Of a DNA stretch of 64,000 nt, positions 11,576-19,860 are shown in pieces. The stretch's first letter is position 1. Each line of letters starts with the position of its first letter. The position numbers and the translations under genes were made by a program. Origin of the DNA: Prorocentrum cordatum (lineage: Eukaryota > Sar > Dinophyceae > Prorocentrales > Prorocentraceae); assembly GCA_963575745.1 (NCBI GenBank), contig CAUYUJ010002113.1, positions 881,001-945,000 on the forward strand, given 5' to 3'. Below the pieces are notes generated by a model. The model ran no database searches and was not told the origin of the DNA. It saw only the letters and a program-made list of their open reading frames with translations.

Positions 11576-12120
11576 CGACGCGATCATGTCTGGGCTCGAG
11601 ACCCTCGAGGTGGAGGGCCGAGGGGGGGGGGGGAGGGAGCGGGCCCTGGACCTCCTTGCGGCCGCGCCAGGGGCGCCCGGCCCGCGCCCCTTGGCCAGGA
11701 CGCCGGGGCCCCCCCAGGGCCCTGTGAGACCCCCCGCCCCGCCCCCCTGGGGCCCCTGGAAGGCCCCACCGCGAGCGCGGGCCGCCTGCTGCGGCCGGTC
11801 CGACCCGTGCCTGCTCCGCCCCTATGATCCCTACGCTGGGCACCTTCTCATCACGATGCCAATCTTAGGGATCCCCTTCTGTTTTGAGGGCGAACCCCTG
11901 AGATTGTCATCGCCTTTTGGCGTGTCAGTCTTCGGGGTAGGGACACGTTCGAGGCTGATAACCCTTCCCCCTCTCGGCACGCAGGAGCAGCAGAGTGTCC
12001 GCTGGGGGACACGGGGCCAATTGCTCGTCTAGAGCCTCTCTCCGGCAGCCCCGAGGCCCCAGGAGGCCGACGGCGGCGACGGGCCTCAGGGTCCGTTTCC
12101 CTGAGAAGCCCTCTTCCTCG

Positions 12121-12310
12121 TGTTGTGGATGCCACGACAATGGACCCCCTTGCAGTCCGATCCTTGAATCTAGAATGTGTTTGAAATGTAAAACAATGTC
12201 ATGTTTCTTGTTTTTTATCATATTTGTTACATGTTTAAAACATGTTTAACACATGTTTTAGACATCTGGAAATTATTTGGCATAATGCTTCCTCTCCATT
12301 GATCGTCCTC
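12121..12310 (+). repeat. Dispersed repeat R2, copy 1
   Basis: It begins near GTGGATGCCACG and contains ACATGTTT repeats (TTACATGTTTAAAACATG, TTTAACACATG) and ends with CTTCCTCTCCATTGATCGTC. Copy 2 at 31837-31985 has the same order, including GATGCCACGCCAATGGAC and CTTCCTCTCCATTGATCGTC. Noncoding; it abuts foldback element M4. Confidence 0.8.
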
Positions 12311-12342
12311 CACGTGGAAACAGAAACGGCACAAACATCAAT

Positions 12343-12484
12343 GTTCGACGGTGCGCACGGAATTCTTGGATCTGCGCTGGACCACCCTCCCTGGCGCGTC
12401 TGAGCGCGCCAAGGGCGGCGCCGGAGGCGCCGCCAGGGGGCCCCAGCGCAGATCCAAGAAATCCGCACGGAGCTCCGAACGTTC
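12343..12484. mobile_element. Foldback element M4 with GC core
   Basis: Left arm GTGCGCACGGAATTCTTGG then ATCTGCGCTGG; right arm CCAGCGCAGATCCAAGAAATCC then GCACGG. These form an inverted repeat of about 30 bp. The middle carries the palindromic core GGGCGGCGCCGGAGGCGCC. The right arm and core recur at 39181-39290, and the core alone with different arms at 32330-32380, 47038-47101 and 58720-58775. Confidence 0.85.
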
Positions 12485-12582
12485 ATTGTGCTTATGCTTT
12501 CTTCTCCGATCCAACGGAGCCTGCGACTGGTGAGCGTGGGGCTCGCGCTGGACGGCGCTCCAGCTGTCTCCGTCTCCTCCTC

Positions 12583-12586
12583 CTAC

Positions 12587-12652
<66 letters not shown>

Positions 12653-12729
12653 GCATCAGCATCAGCATCAGCATCAGCATCAACATCATCATCATCATCA
12701 TCATCATCATCGTCATCATCATCATCATC

Positions 12730-12808
<79 letters not shown>

Positions 12809-12962
12809 ATCATATCATCATTATCATCAGCAGCATCATCATCATCAGCATCATCATCATCATTATCATCATCATCACCATCATGATCAGCATCAGCATT
12901 AGCATCAACATCAGCATCATCATCATCATCAGCAGCAGCATCAGCATCAGCATCAGCATCAA

Positions 12963-12999
<37 letters not shown>

Positions 13000-13145
13000 G
13001 TCCCTGCCCTCCTCCTCATCCTCCTCCTTCCCCTCTCCCTTCTCCGTCTTCTCAACCTCCCCCTCCCCCATCACCCTTCCTCCTCCTCCTCCTCCTCCTC
13101 CTCCTCCTCCTCCTCCTCCTCCTCCGTCTCCTCCTCCTCCTCGCA
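12583..13145. repeat. TCA microsatellite followed by CTC tract
   Basis: TCA/ATC trinucleotides with scattered AGC and AAC variants (12583-13000), then CTC/CCT (13005-13145). All frames are open (Ser, Asp or Met runs) without meaning. Confidence 0.97.
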
Positions 13146-13571
13146 CCTCATCCCCCCTCGCAACTCCTCCCTCCTCCCCCCCCCTCGTCCTCGTAGCCGC
13201 CGCCGCCGCCGCCGTCTGGAGGGGCGGCGGGGCGCGGATGTGACATGACGCTGTGCCGGGGCTCCCTGGCGGAGTCGCGCCCTCGGCACACCTCGGACCT
13301 CGGGGAAGGCGGGGGGGAGGGCGTGATCAATCAGTATTGAGCCAGGAAAGCGCATCGAATTCCAAGTGCGTCGAATCGGGCCGAGTCGGCACGGAGCCGG
13401 AACCGAAGGGGATCGGCCGCGCCGGGGTGCACAACAGCGTCGTGCAGTCCTCGGGCCGCCTCGGATCGTCGGAGCGTCGGCTTCGAAGCGGAACGAGCCG
13501 GCCGACGCCGAGACATGTCGAATCGGATGGATCGGATCGACATGGACCCCTGGAGGGAGGGGGTGACTGGC
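13146..13571. other. No gene recognised
   Basis: GC-rich sequence with a GCC run (13200-13215). Frames are open on both strands but share no coherent product. Confidence 0.4.
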
Positions 13572-13692
13572 CATCGCTCGGACGTCCACTCCCTGTGTTT
13601 TTTTCGATTTCGTGCGTGGCTTCTTCGCCACATGATCAAGGATGCTCCTCGATGGTCCTCGCCGAAAGAAAAATGCACACGTCCGAGCGATG
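13572..13692 (+). mobile_element. MITE family M1, copy 2 (121 bp)
   Basis: The 14-bp inverted ends CATCGCTCGGACGT (13572-13585) and ACGTCCGAGCGATG (13679-13692) are identical to copies 1 and 3. Only about ten interior substitutions distinguish it from copy 3. Confidence 0.9.
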
Positions 13693-14051
13693 CCAAGGTG
13701 AAGGACGCACTCTCCGTCGGCAGGGCGCCTACGGAGGACGCGCGCAGCCAAGCGAGCGCGCGGACATGCCTGGCCGGCCCGCGGAGCCGCCCTCGCGTCG
13801 CGAGCGCTCGCGCGCTGCGCCCTCTCGGCAACCGTGTGGCGGGTCCCAAATCCTCGAAATCCCGTGGTGATGGTCCCCCGGGACAGGTTTGTAAGGCGCC
13901 TTTTTGGAAGCGGGCGGGTCCATTTTATTAGGGCGGTTACTTTAAACCGAAGACAGCGGGGCTGGTTTATTGAGGATGTTTCGCGCATTCGCTGTTCTGC
14001 TCAAGCTGCTGCTGCAGTCCGCATGTTGCTCCGTTTTCGTAGCCGAGGTTG

Positions 14052-14410
14052 CGAATCCTCATCGCCATCGTCGTTGTCATCATTCTCGTACTCATCATGA
14101 TCATCAGCAGCAGCAACATCATCATCATCACCAGCAGCAGCAACATCATCGTCATGATCACCACCATCATCATCGTCATCGTCGTCATCATCATCAGCAT
14201 AACCATCACCATGATCACCAGCATCGTCATTACCATCAACATCGCCACCTTCACCATCATCATCACCACCACCATCCGCATCATCATAATCATCATCGTT
14301 ATCATCATCAGCAGCATAATCAGCATCAGCATCATCATCATTATCATCATCCCCGTCACCATCATGTCATCACCAACATCACCATCATTACCATCACCAA
14401 CATTACCATG
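14052..14410. repeat. Degenerate CAT/CAC trinucleotide tract
   Basis: About 360 bp of CATCAT with CAC, CGT and CAG variants. Confidence 0.95.
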
Positions 14411-14604
14411 TTAGCAATGCAATCCGTTGCAGCCGTTTTCACTTCTCGACCTGCATCATGAATAAAGAACACTTGCTATTTCGCAGAGGGGTCCAGAATA
14501 TTACAGCCCCCGTTGACAGGTGGGTCCCGGAAATTAGGTTACAATTGAAAGGGGGGTCCAGCTATTTAGGGAGGGTCGATAATTAAGGTACGCCACGAAC
14601 TTAT

Positions 14605-14735
14605 ATACGCAGGCGCTCTCCGCCGAACTTCGCATGCACCTCAAGGGAGGGCGGCGGTGCATGAAGTCGCTGGCTCGCAGTGGTGATTCATACACCGCCA
14701 CCCCCCCCTGAGACCCAGGAACAATGCCAGCGTCA
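14605..14735 (+). repeat. Hairpin-bearing dispersed repeat, copy 2
   Basis: GAACTTCGCATG, GGGAGGGCGGCGGTGCATGA, then AAGTCGCTGGCTCGCAGTGG, TTCATACACCGCCACC and CCAGGAACAAT. The two arms pair over about 13 bp with one mismatch. It matches copy 1 at 3395-3555 in order and orientation. Confidence 0.65.
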
Positions 14736-14739
14736 AACG

Positions 14740-15400
14740 AGCAGTGTTTGAGGCGGCAGCCGTGTTGGCCAGGGTGTCCCGCTGCAGGGGTCGTTCGGCC
14801 GTCTGCGCCAAGGGGGCCCAAGCTCCGCAAAAGAACCCGTTCTGGCACGCACGTTTGTGGCGGAGAAGAAGTCCTCGGCCCACAAGAAGAGCTTGCGCCT
14901 CTGGGGGTGGGGGGGGAGCCGCCCTCGTTGATGCTTCCCGCCGCCTCCCGCGGGCCTGCCGCCGCCCTCCGAGCGGGGGAGAGAGGCGGCGACTCCTGCG
15001 CCCCCCCTCGAGGGGCGAGGCCCTCTCTGGAGAGGCCCGCGTGGGTTCGTGCTCGCGGCGTCTCGCGTCCGCTCCTCTTGAAGGGGGGGGGGGGGGGGGG
15101 GGGGCGGCATGGAGGCAGGAGGAGGGCGAGGACCAGGGGGGGGGGGGGGCGGAGGGCAGGCAGGAGGACCGCGGGCAGGGGGAGGGAAGAGGAGGACGAG
15201 GAATGATGAGGACGAGGACGAGGACGAGGAGGAGCAGGAGGACAAGTGTAAACCCAAGACTCCCCCAACGGTGTTGCAGTGAACCCTCTCTCCGCATTCC
15301 CTCTTCATATGTCCCTACATAGTTCATTTTCACTGCGGGAAGTGCCCCATTGGAAGTCAACCATTGGAAAACCCAGAGGCGCGCAAGAGCACCATTCCCG
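14740..15400. other. GC-rich stretch with long poly-G runs, no gene
   Basis: G runs of about 20 and 12 nt lie at 15084-15104 and 15138-15149, followed by a GAG/GAC patch (15190-15240). The four-G-run spacing could form G-quadruplexes. No gene recognised. Confidence 0.5.
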
Positions 15401-15404
15401 GGAC

Positions 15405-15540
15405 TTCAACGCCGCGAATCAGCGTTACAGTTGCGCCCTGACGATCCTGAATCGTGCCAGGAAACCATTTATTGGACTTGAACACTGTGCGAATCAGCGT
15501 GACTGTTGCGCCCTGACGGTCCTACATCGTGTTGACTTTC
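15405..15540 (+). repeat. Two-copy tandem repeat of about 75 bp
   Basis: GCGAATCAGCGTTACAGTTG then CGCCCTGACGATCCTGAATC is repeated as GCGAATCAGCGTGACTGTTG then CGCCCTGACGGTCCTACATC. Confidence 0.8.
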
Positions 15541-15584
15541 AAGGACGCTGACCAGATGAATCCTTGAAACAAGCTTAAACTCTT

Positions 15585-15825
15585 AAGACACATGCGCGCG
15601 GCGCTAGGGCGAGAACCACATTCGGAAAAGCCACCCTCCATCTGCAAAGCTCTTGTAACCTTTTTGGAATGAATGTGCGCGGCGCTGAAACGAGAACCAC
15701 ATGTTGTTAACCACCCGCCCTCCATCCGTGAAACTCTTGCAAACTTGTAGGGCGAATGCGAGGCACTAAAGCGAGAGCCCCATGTTGAAAACCACCCGCC
15801 GTCCAGCTGTGAAACGCTTGCAAAT
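15585..15825 (+). repeat. Three-copy tandem repeat of about 80 bp
   Basis: Three units share GCGCGGCGCT or its variant, GCGAGAACCACAT, CCACCCNCCNTCCA and AAACTCTTGCAAAC. Divergence between units is roughly a fifth, so the array is old. Confidence 0.8.
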
Positions 15826-16675
15826 TCAAGCCTTCAGCGTCATACATGGTGCGGAAATCTCAGGCGAAACGCCCTGCCCGCCCGACCGACACGCCTCGCG
15901 GTACGACATGGATGCGGTGTGTATAAAGAACAACGATGAATATAGGATGAACGAGGATGATGATGAGGAGGAGGATCGGGAACCAGGGAGCACGATGAGG
16001 ACGTTAGGGAGAAGGACGAGGATGGAGAGAAGGATTGGGACCTGGTAAGGAGGTCGAGGACAACGAGGGGAACATAAATGGAGGGAGGATGCGGGAGCGA
16101 GGTGGATGAGAGGGTGGAGGAGGGGTAGGACGAGGAGGCGAGGAGAGGAGGGGCGAGGAGGACGAGGTGGAGGGAAACGAGATTGCAGGAGCACCGCCCC
16201 CTTCCCTCCTCTCGGCGTGACCTATTGTTTACCCAGGCTTCCTCATCCCCCCCACGTCTCTCCACCACCTCCCCACGCTTCCGTCCTCTCGACCTTCATT
16301 GCCTCCCCTCCCTCCCCCTCGTCCATCTTGATGGCCGCAGTATCGGCAACCCCCGCGCTCGACACTCACGCTGAGGTCTGTCAAATGCGACGAGAGCCTG
16401 CTCATCTTTTCAAAACGACAACAGCATGAACACATTTGCCATCTTATCAATCACACATGAATGATAAGCAGCAGTGCTGGAGAGAGGGCGAGTCCGACCA
16501 TGCAGTGTCTCCGCAGATGAGCATGAGCAGAAGCCTCTGTGCTGTGGGTGGTGGTGCGATATGCGCTGGGAAGACGGCTCCAAAATCCAGGATCCAAAAT
16601 CTTCGTCCTCCTCTTCTCCTGCCTCTCCTGCAGTCAGCCATACGGGTGTCACCGGGTCAGGCGGGGGAACCATCG
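15826..16675. other. No gene recognised
   Basis: GAGGA-rich patches at 15945-16180 and pyrimidine-rich sequence after. No coherent gene. Confidence 0.45.
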
Positions 16676-16815
16676 ACCTGGAATCGACGATACGTCCCCG
16701 ATAGATCCGCGATTGGCCCCCGAACGCGAATCCTAACGGTCCTGGGCGGTGTGGGCTATCGGGCCCCTATCGGCGATCAGTGGGCGATTGCGTGTCGATG
16801 CATCCCGTCCCCCCT
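16676..16815 (+). repeat. Dispersed repeat R3, copy 1
   Basis: It contains GGAATCGACGATACG, CCGATAGATCCGCGATTGG, GCGAATC, GGTGTGGGCTATCGGGCCCC, TATCGGCGAT and TGGGCGAT, ending GTCGATGCATCC. Related copies are at 37030-37160, 43925-44070 and 62318-62450. It is rich in ATCGGCGAT motifs and GC palindromes; noncoding, class unknown. Confidence 0.8.
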
Positions 16816-17309
16816 GAGCCCATCCCCTTTAACGTTACCCCGGATATCCGCTGCCCTCACCTTGGACGCCCGAATTATCCGGGATAACTGCGCTCCGGGG
16901 TAACTCTGGTTTGGGCACCCGAGGCACGAACCCGCAGCTGCCCCTGACTGTCCTCACCCCCAATGATTCGTGATGGTCGGTCGCCTGAGCGATCCGGGAT
17001 GACTCTGGGCCTCCGTGGCGCGAATCTGCAACTACCCCTGACCACGCCCAGCTCTGATAACTCGGAGCTCTGATCCCCCGCCGTTGCCGCGGCGCGTGCG
17101 GGCGGGCGGCTGCCGAGGGCCGCACATGCGCTTCCCGGCCTTCAGCCGCGCGGACGACATCTCGGTGGCCAGGAAAGGCGGGCCGGCCGGCCGCCGCGGC
17201 GCCCGCGCGGCACGCAGACCCCCAACGGCATGCTCCAGGCACAACGCACAAAGTGGACCGGACCCCCCCGAGGTCTCGACCACCTCGCCCGGGCCACCTC
17301 TTTCACCTC
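16816..17309. other. No gene recognised
   Basis: A short plausible frame (RFPAFSRADDISVARKGG, near 17127-17180, plus) has no supporting context. Confidence 0.35.
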
Positions 17310-17390
17310 CTGAATCGCTTTTCGACGGCTCTGGGGCCCGGCGAGGGCCCCCAAGAGGCCTCCCGCCTCGCTTCTGCCACGGTGCGAATG
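17310..17390 (+). repeat. Dispersed repeat R4, copy 2
   Basis: CGCTTTTCGACGGCTCTGGG then GCCCGGCGAGGGCCCCC and CCTCCCGCC, parallel to 11496-11575. Confidence 0.55.
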
Positions 17391-18314
17391 TGTGTGCCGG
17401 CGGGGAAGAAAGGGCTCCCGACTCCGCCTGGGGCGCCCTCTCGGCCGGCTCGGAACTGCCGCACTCCGTGCACTCGGCACGTTCCACCAGGGCTGCGTGT
17501 CGGCAGCCGAAATGGGGTGGGGAGCCGTTCGCCGAGCGGGGCGCGGGCGCTCGGCAGGTGACCCCAGAGCGGCCCCAGGGCTCGCCGAGCGACCCTGCGG
17601 CCGGGGGGGAGAGAGGGGAAGGTGGAGGAGGGGGAGGACGACGATATCATCCTCGTCCTCGAGACACGTCGCCGTCGCCGTCGGCAATAACGGCGACGAC
17701 GACGACGACGAGGAGGTGCCCGTGGCGTCACTAAATTACCAGGGGGAGATCGGGAAGGCGGGCAACGGACTCGAGGCGGAGCTGAAGCGACGGAGGAGGA
17801 CGAGGTGAGGGGGCGGCGGAGGCGGTGGGGAGGCAAATCGAAGATCGTATCTTCGATGCTTGGGAGTTTTCCTAAATTCTAGAGGCATCGCAAACTGGGA
17901 CACGCCTAGCAGAGACACTGCGACATTGATGCTTCTCTACTCAGACGTTGAGCCCGAAGCCACGCACTGTCGATTTCAATGCCGTGAAATACCCGAAGGC
18001 GGGCAACCCCAACACAACTGTACTGCAACACTCCGAGAAGGAAGGTGGGACATCGGAACCGAAAGCTCCATACTGCCACCCCGTAAGCTTGAACTCTGAC
18101 CGAGACCTCGCACAACAACAACAACAAACACTCCATGGCTGTCAGAATAAGGAACCCAGGCAGCCGACAATTCAGAGCAACATGCAATGCCCCGCCCTTG
18201 TGCACACCGCAGTGCTCGCAATCGTTTCGGGAGAGAGGCAACATAAATTTGCCTGCGTGGACCCCACACAATAGTTTTCTGCACGGTCGACGCGGATATG
18301 AGTGGTGCAAGTTT
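17391..18314. other. Left flank of the retroelement, no gene recognised
   Basis: A plus frame at about 17680-17808 ends in an acidic then basic stretch (DDDDDEEVPVASLNYQGEIG and a short Arg-rich tail before a stop). It partly comes from a GAC repeat. A CAA run lies at 18113-18128. I cannot support a gene. The pre-insertion target site is the ACAGTGATGGC at the end of this stretch. Confidence 0.4.
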
Positions 18315-18325
18315 ACAGTGATGGC
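18315..18325. repeat. Target-site duplication, 3' side of the retroelement
   Basis: ACAGTGATGGC, identical to 25608-25618 on the other side of the insertion. Eleven identical bases exactly at the two ends of a 7.3-kb unit are the expected trace of target-primed insertion. Confidence 0.93.
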
Positions 18326-18326
18326 A

Positions 18327-18335
18327 TTTTTTTTT
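18327..18335 (-). other. Poly(A) tail of the retroelement (A9)
   Basis: Nine T on the plus strand, that is A9 on the element's sense strand, located between the 3' UTR and the target-site duplication (one intervening base, 18326). It is short but correctly placed. Confidence 0.85.
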
Positions 18336-18346
18336 ATCTCTGGGGG

Positions 18347-18364
18347 CCCTGCGCGCGCACAGGG
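18347..18364 (-). other. Possible 3' UTR stem-loop
   Basis: CCCTG and CAGGG flank an alternating GC/CA loop just upstream of the A tail. LINE reverse transcriptases often recognise a 3' stem-loop; a role here is inference only. Confidence 0.4.
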
Positions 18365-18441
18365 GGTGCATGCAAGCATTCGAACTAGACAGAGCAGGCG
18401 GAGGGCCGCGAGAGCGCTTACAGCCACCTGCCGAGCCCGCA

Positions 18442-19860
18442 TCAGCCCACGGCGAACTCCGCCGCGCGGCCTGCGCGGGCGGCCGCTGCCCTCGCGGCTC
18501 TCCCGCGCTCGCGGGCCGCCGCAGCGTCCGCGAAGCCGTGGGCTCGGAGGACGCCCTCGAGCCCTGGGCGGATCCGCCGCGGCTCGGCGGCCTCCGCCCG
18601 CGGGGCCGCCGCGGCCAGGCGCCGCGGCGCCGCGGCGCTCGGCGGCGCTGCCTCCTGGCCCCCAGCGCCAGCCGCAGGTGGCGGGGGCGGGGCGGCTGCA
18701 GGCTGCCGCTGCGCTGGCACGGGCGCCGCCTCGAGCGCCTGCTCCTCCGCGCCGTGGCCCTGCCTGGCCTGGAGAGCCGCCGCCCAGCGCAGGCGCGTGC
18801 TCTCCTTTGGCGAAGCCAGCGGCGCGATCGGATCCTTCGACGCCGGCAGGGTGCCACGTGCGAAGTCCGACCGCGCCTGGGCTCTGGAGCCCTTCTTGCC
18901 CTTGGGCTGCCCAGCCGCCGCGCTGGCCCCGCACGGCTTGCCCAGGCCGCGGTGCGCGTACCTGGGGAGGCGGCAGTACATCCAGCAAGCCGCGCAGACC
19001 AGGAAGGGCTCGGAGTCGTCGCCCTCGACGCGCGACTCCATTAGGAGGTGGCCGTTGACCCTCCATCCCGCTGGACGGGCCGAATCTGCCGCCTCCGCAG
19101 GGGCTGGGCCGCTGCTCGCCGCCGCTGCCGCCGCCAGGCGCGGGCTGGGCGCGGGCGCCGAGGCCTCGCGGCGCCTCGGCTGCTCCTGCGCCCTGCGCTG
19201 GGCCACTCGGCGCAGCACCTCCGCGGGCGTCTCGGCCGAGGCGGGGCGGCGCCTCGCGGGCGAAGGCCGCGAGCTGGAGGCGCCAGCTGCCGCCACCGCT
19301 GCCGGGGCCGCCGCCGTGGCGAGGAGGGGGCCGCCGTCAGCCGCCGAGGCCTGCGCCTCGCCGTGGTCATCGCCAGGCTCCGCGTCGGGCTCCTTCATGT
19401 TGCCAGCCGCTGTCACGGCAGGCCCGCGCACCTCCGCGTCGCGCATCATCCTGAACTCGCCGCGCCCCTGGGACTGCGACTTCGGTGGGCTGAATCCACC
19501 TGTCCCAGGGGCGGGCCCCGCCGCGGCGGCGTGCAGGAAGTCGGCCTCGCCGTCGAGCTCCGCCGCCATGTAGGGGGTGAGGTCGACCAGCTCCAGCGAG
19601 CTGATGGGCCAGGAGTCCCGCATGCCCGACTCCGTGGCCTGGACCTCGAACTCGGCGGCGCAGCGCGCCGCGTCACGGGCGCGGGCCAGGCAGCCCTGGA
19701 GCAGGAGGGCCTCCTCGTCGGCGATGGCGCGCAGCGCCGCGCCCGCCTTCGCGAGCTGGTCCGCGAGGCGGTTGCCGTAGAGCTCCACCTCCGTGAGTTC
19801 GCCCCGCTCGACGGCCGCCCGCGAACGGTGGGCGGGGATGTGCTTCACGTGCACCCCCAT
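18442..19860 (-). CDS. Retroelement ORF2, C-terminal part: RNase H end and CCHC-like extension
   Basis: The open frame begins MGVHVKHIPAH and continues VELYGNRLADQLAKAG, which is the C-terminal part of an RNase H fold (His-containing loop, then the GN..AD..AK helix with the last catalytic Asp). It lies one frame off the upstream RT frame, so the domain is split near 19865 in a GC-rich run. After about residue 80 the sequence becomes Ala/Pro/Arg-rich. Around residues 266-310 is a more ordered block, WRVNGHLLMESRVEGDD, followed by C289, C292, H303 and C310 (C-x2-C-x10-H-x6-C), a possible zinc knuckle. Such an extension after RNase H is unusual in classical LINEs. The stop (TGA) is at 18442-18444. 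Confidence 0.8.
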   Translation of the reverse strand: MGVHVKHIPAHRSRAAVERGELTEVELYGNRLADQLAKAGAALRAIADEEALLLQGCLARARDAARCAAEFEVQATESGMRDSWPISSLELVDLTPYMAAELDGEADFLHAAAAGPAPGTGGFSPPKSQSQGRGEFRMMRDAEVRGPAVTAAGNMKEPDAEPGDDHGEAQASAADGGPLLATAAAPAAVAAAGASSSRPSPARRRPASAETPAEVLRRVAQRRAQEQPRRREASAPAPSPRLAAAAAASSGPAPAEAADSARPAGWRVNGHLLMESRVEGDDSEPFLVCAACWMYCRLPRYAHRGLGKPCGASAAAGQPKGKKGSRAQARSDFARGTLPASKDPIAPLASPKESTRLRWAAALQARQGHGAEEQALEAAPVPAQRQPAAAPPPPPAAGAGGQEAAPPSAAAPRRLAAAAPRAEAAEPRRIRPGLEGVLRAHGFADAAAARERGRAARAAAARAGRAAEFAVG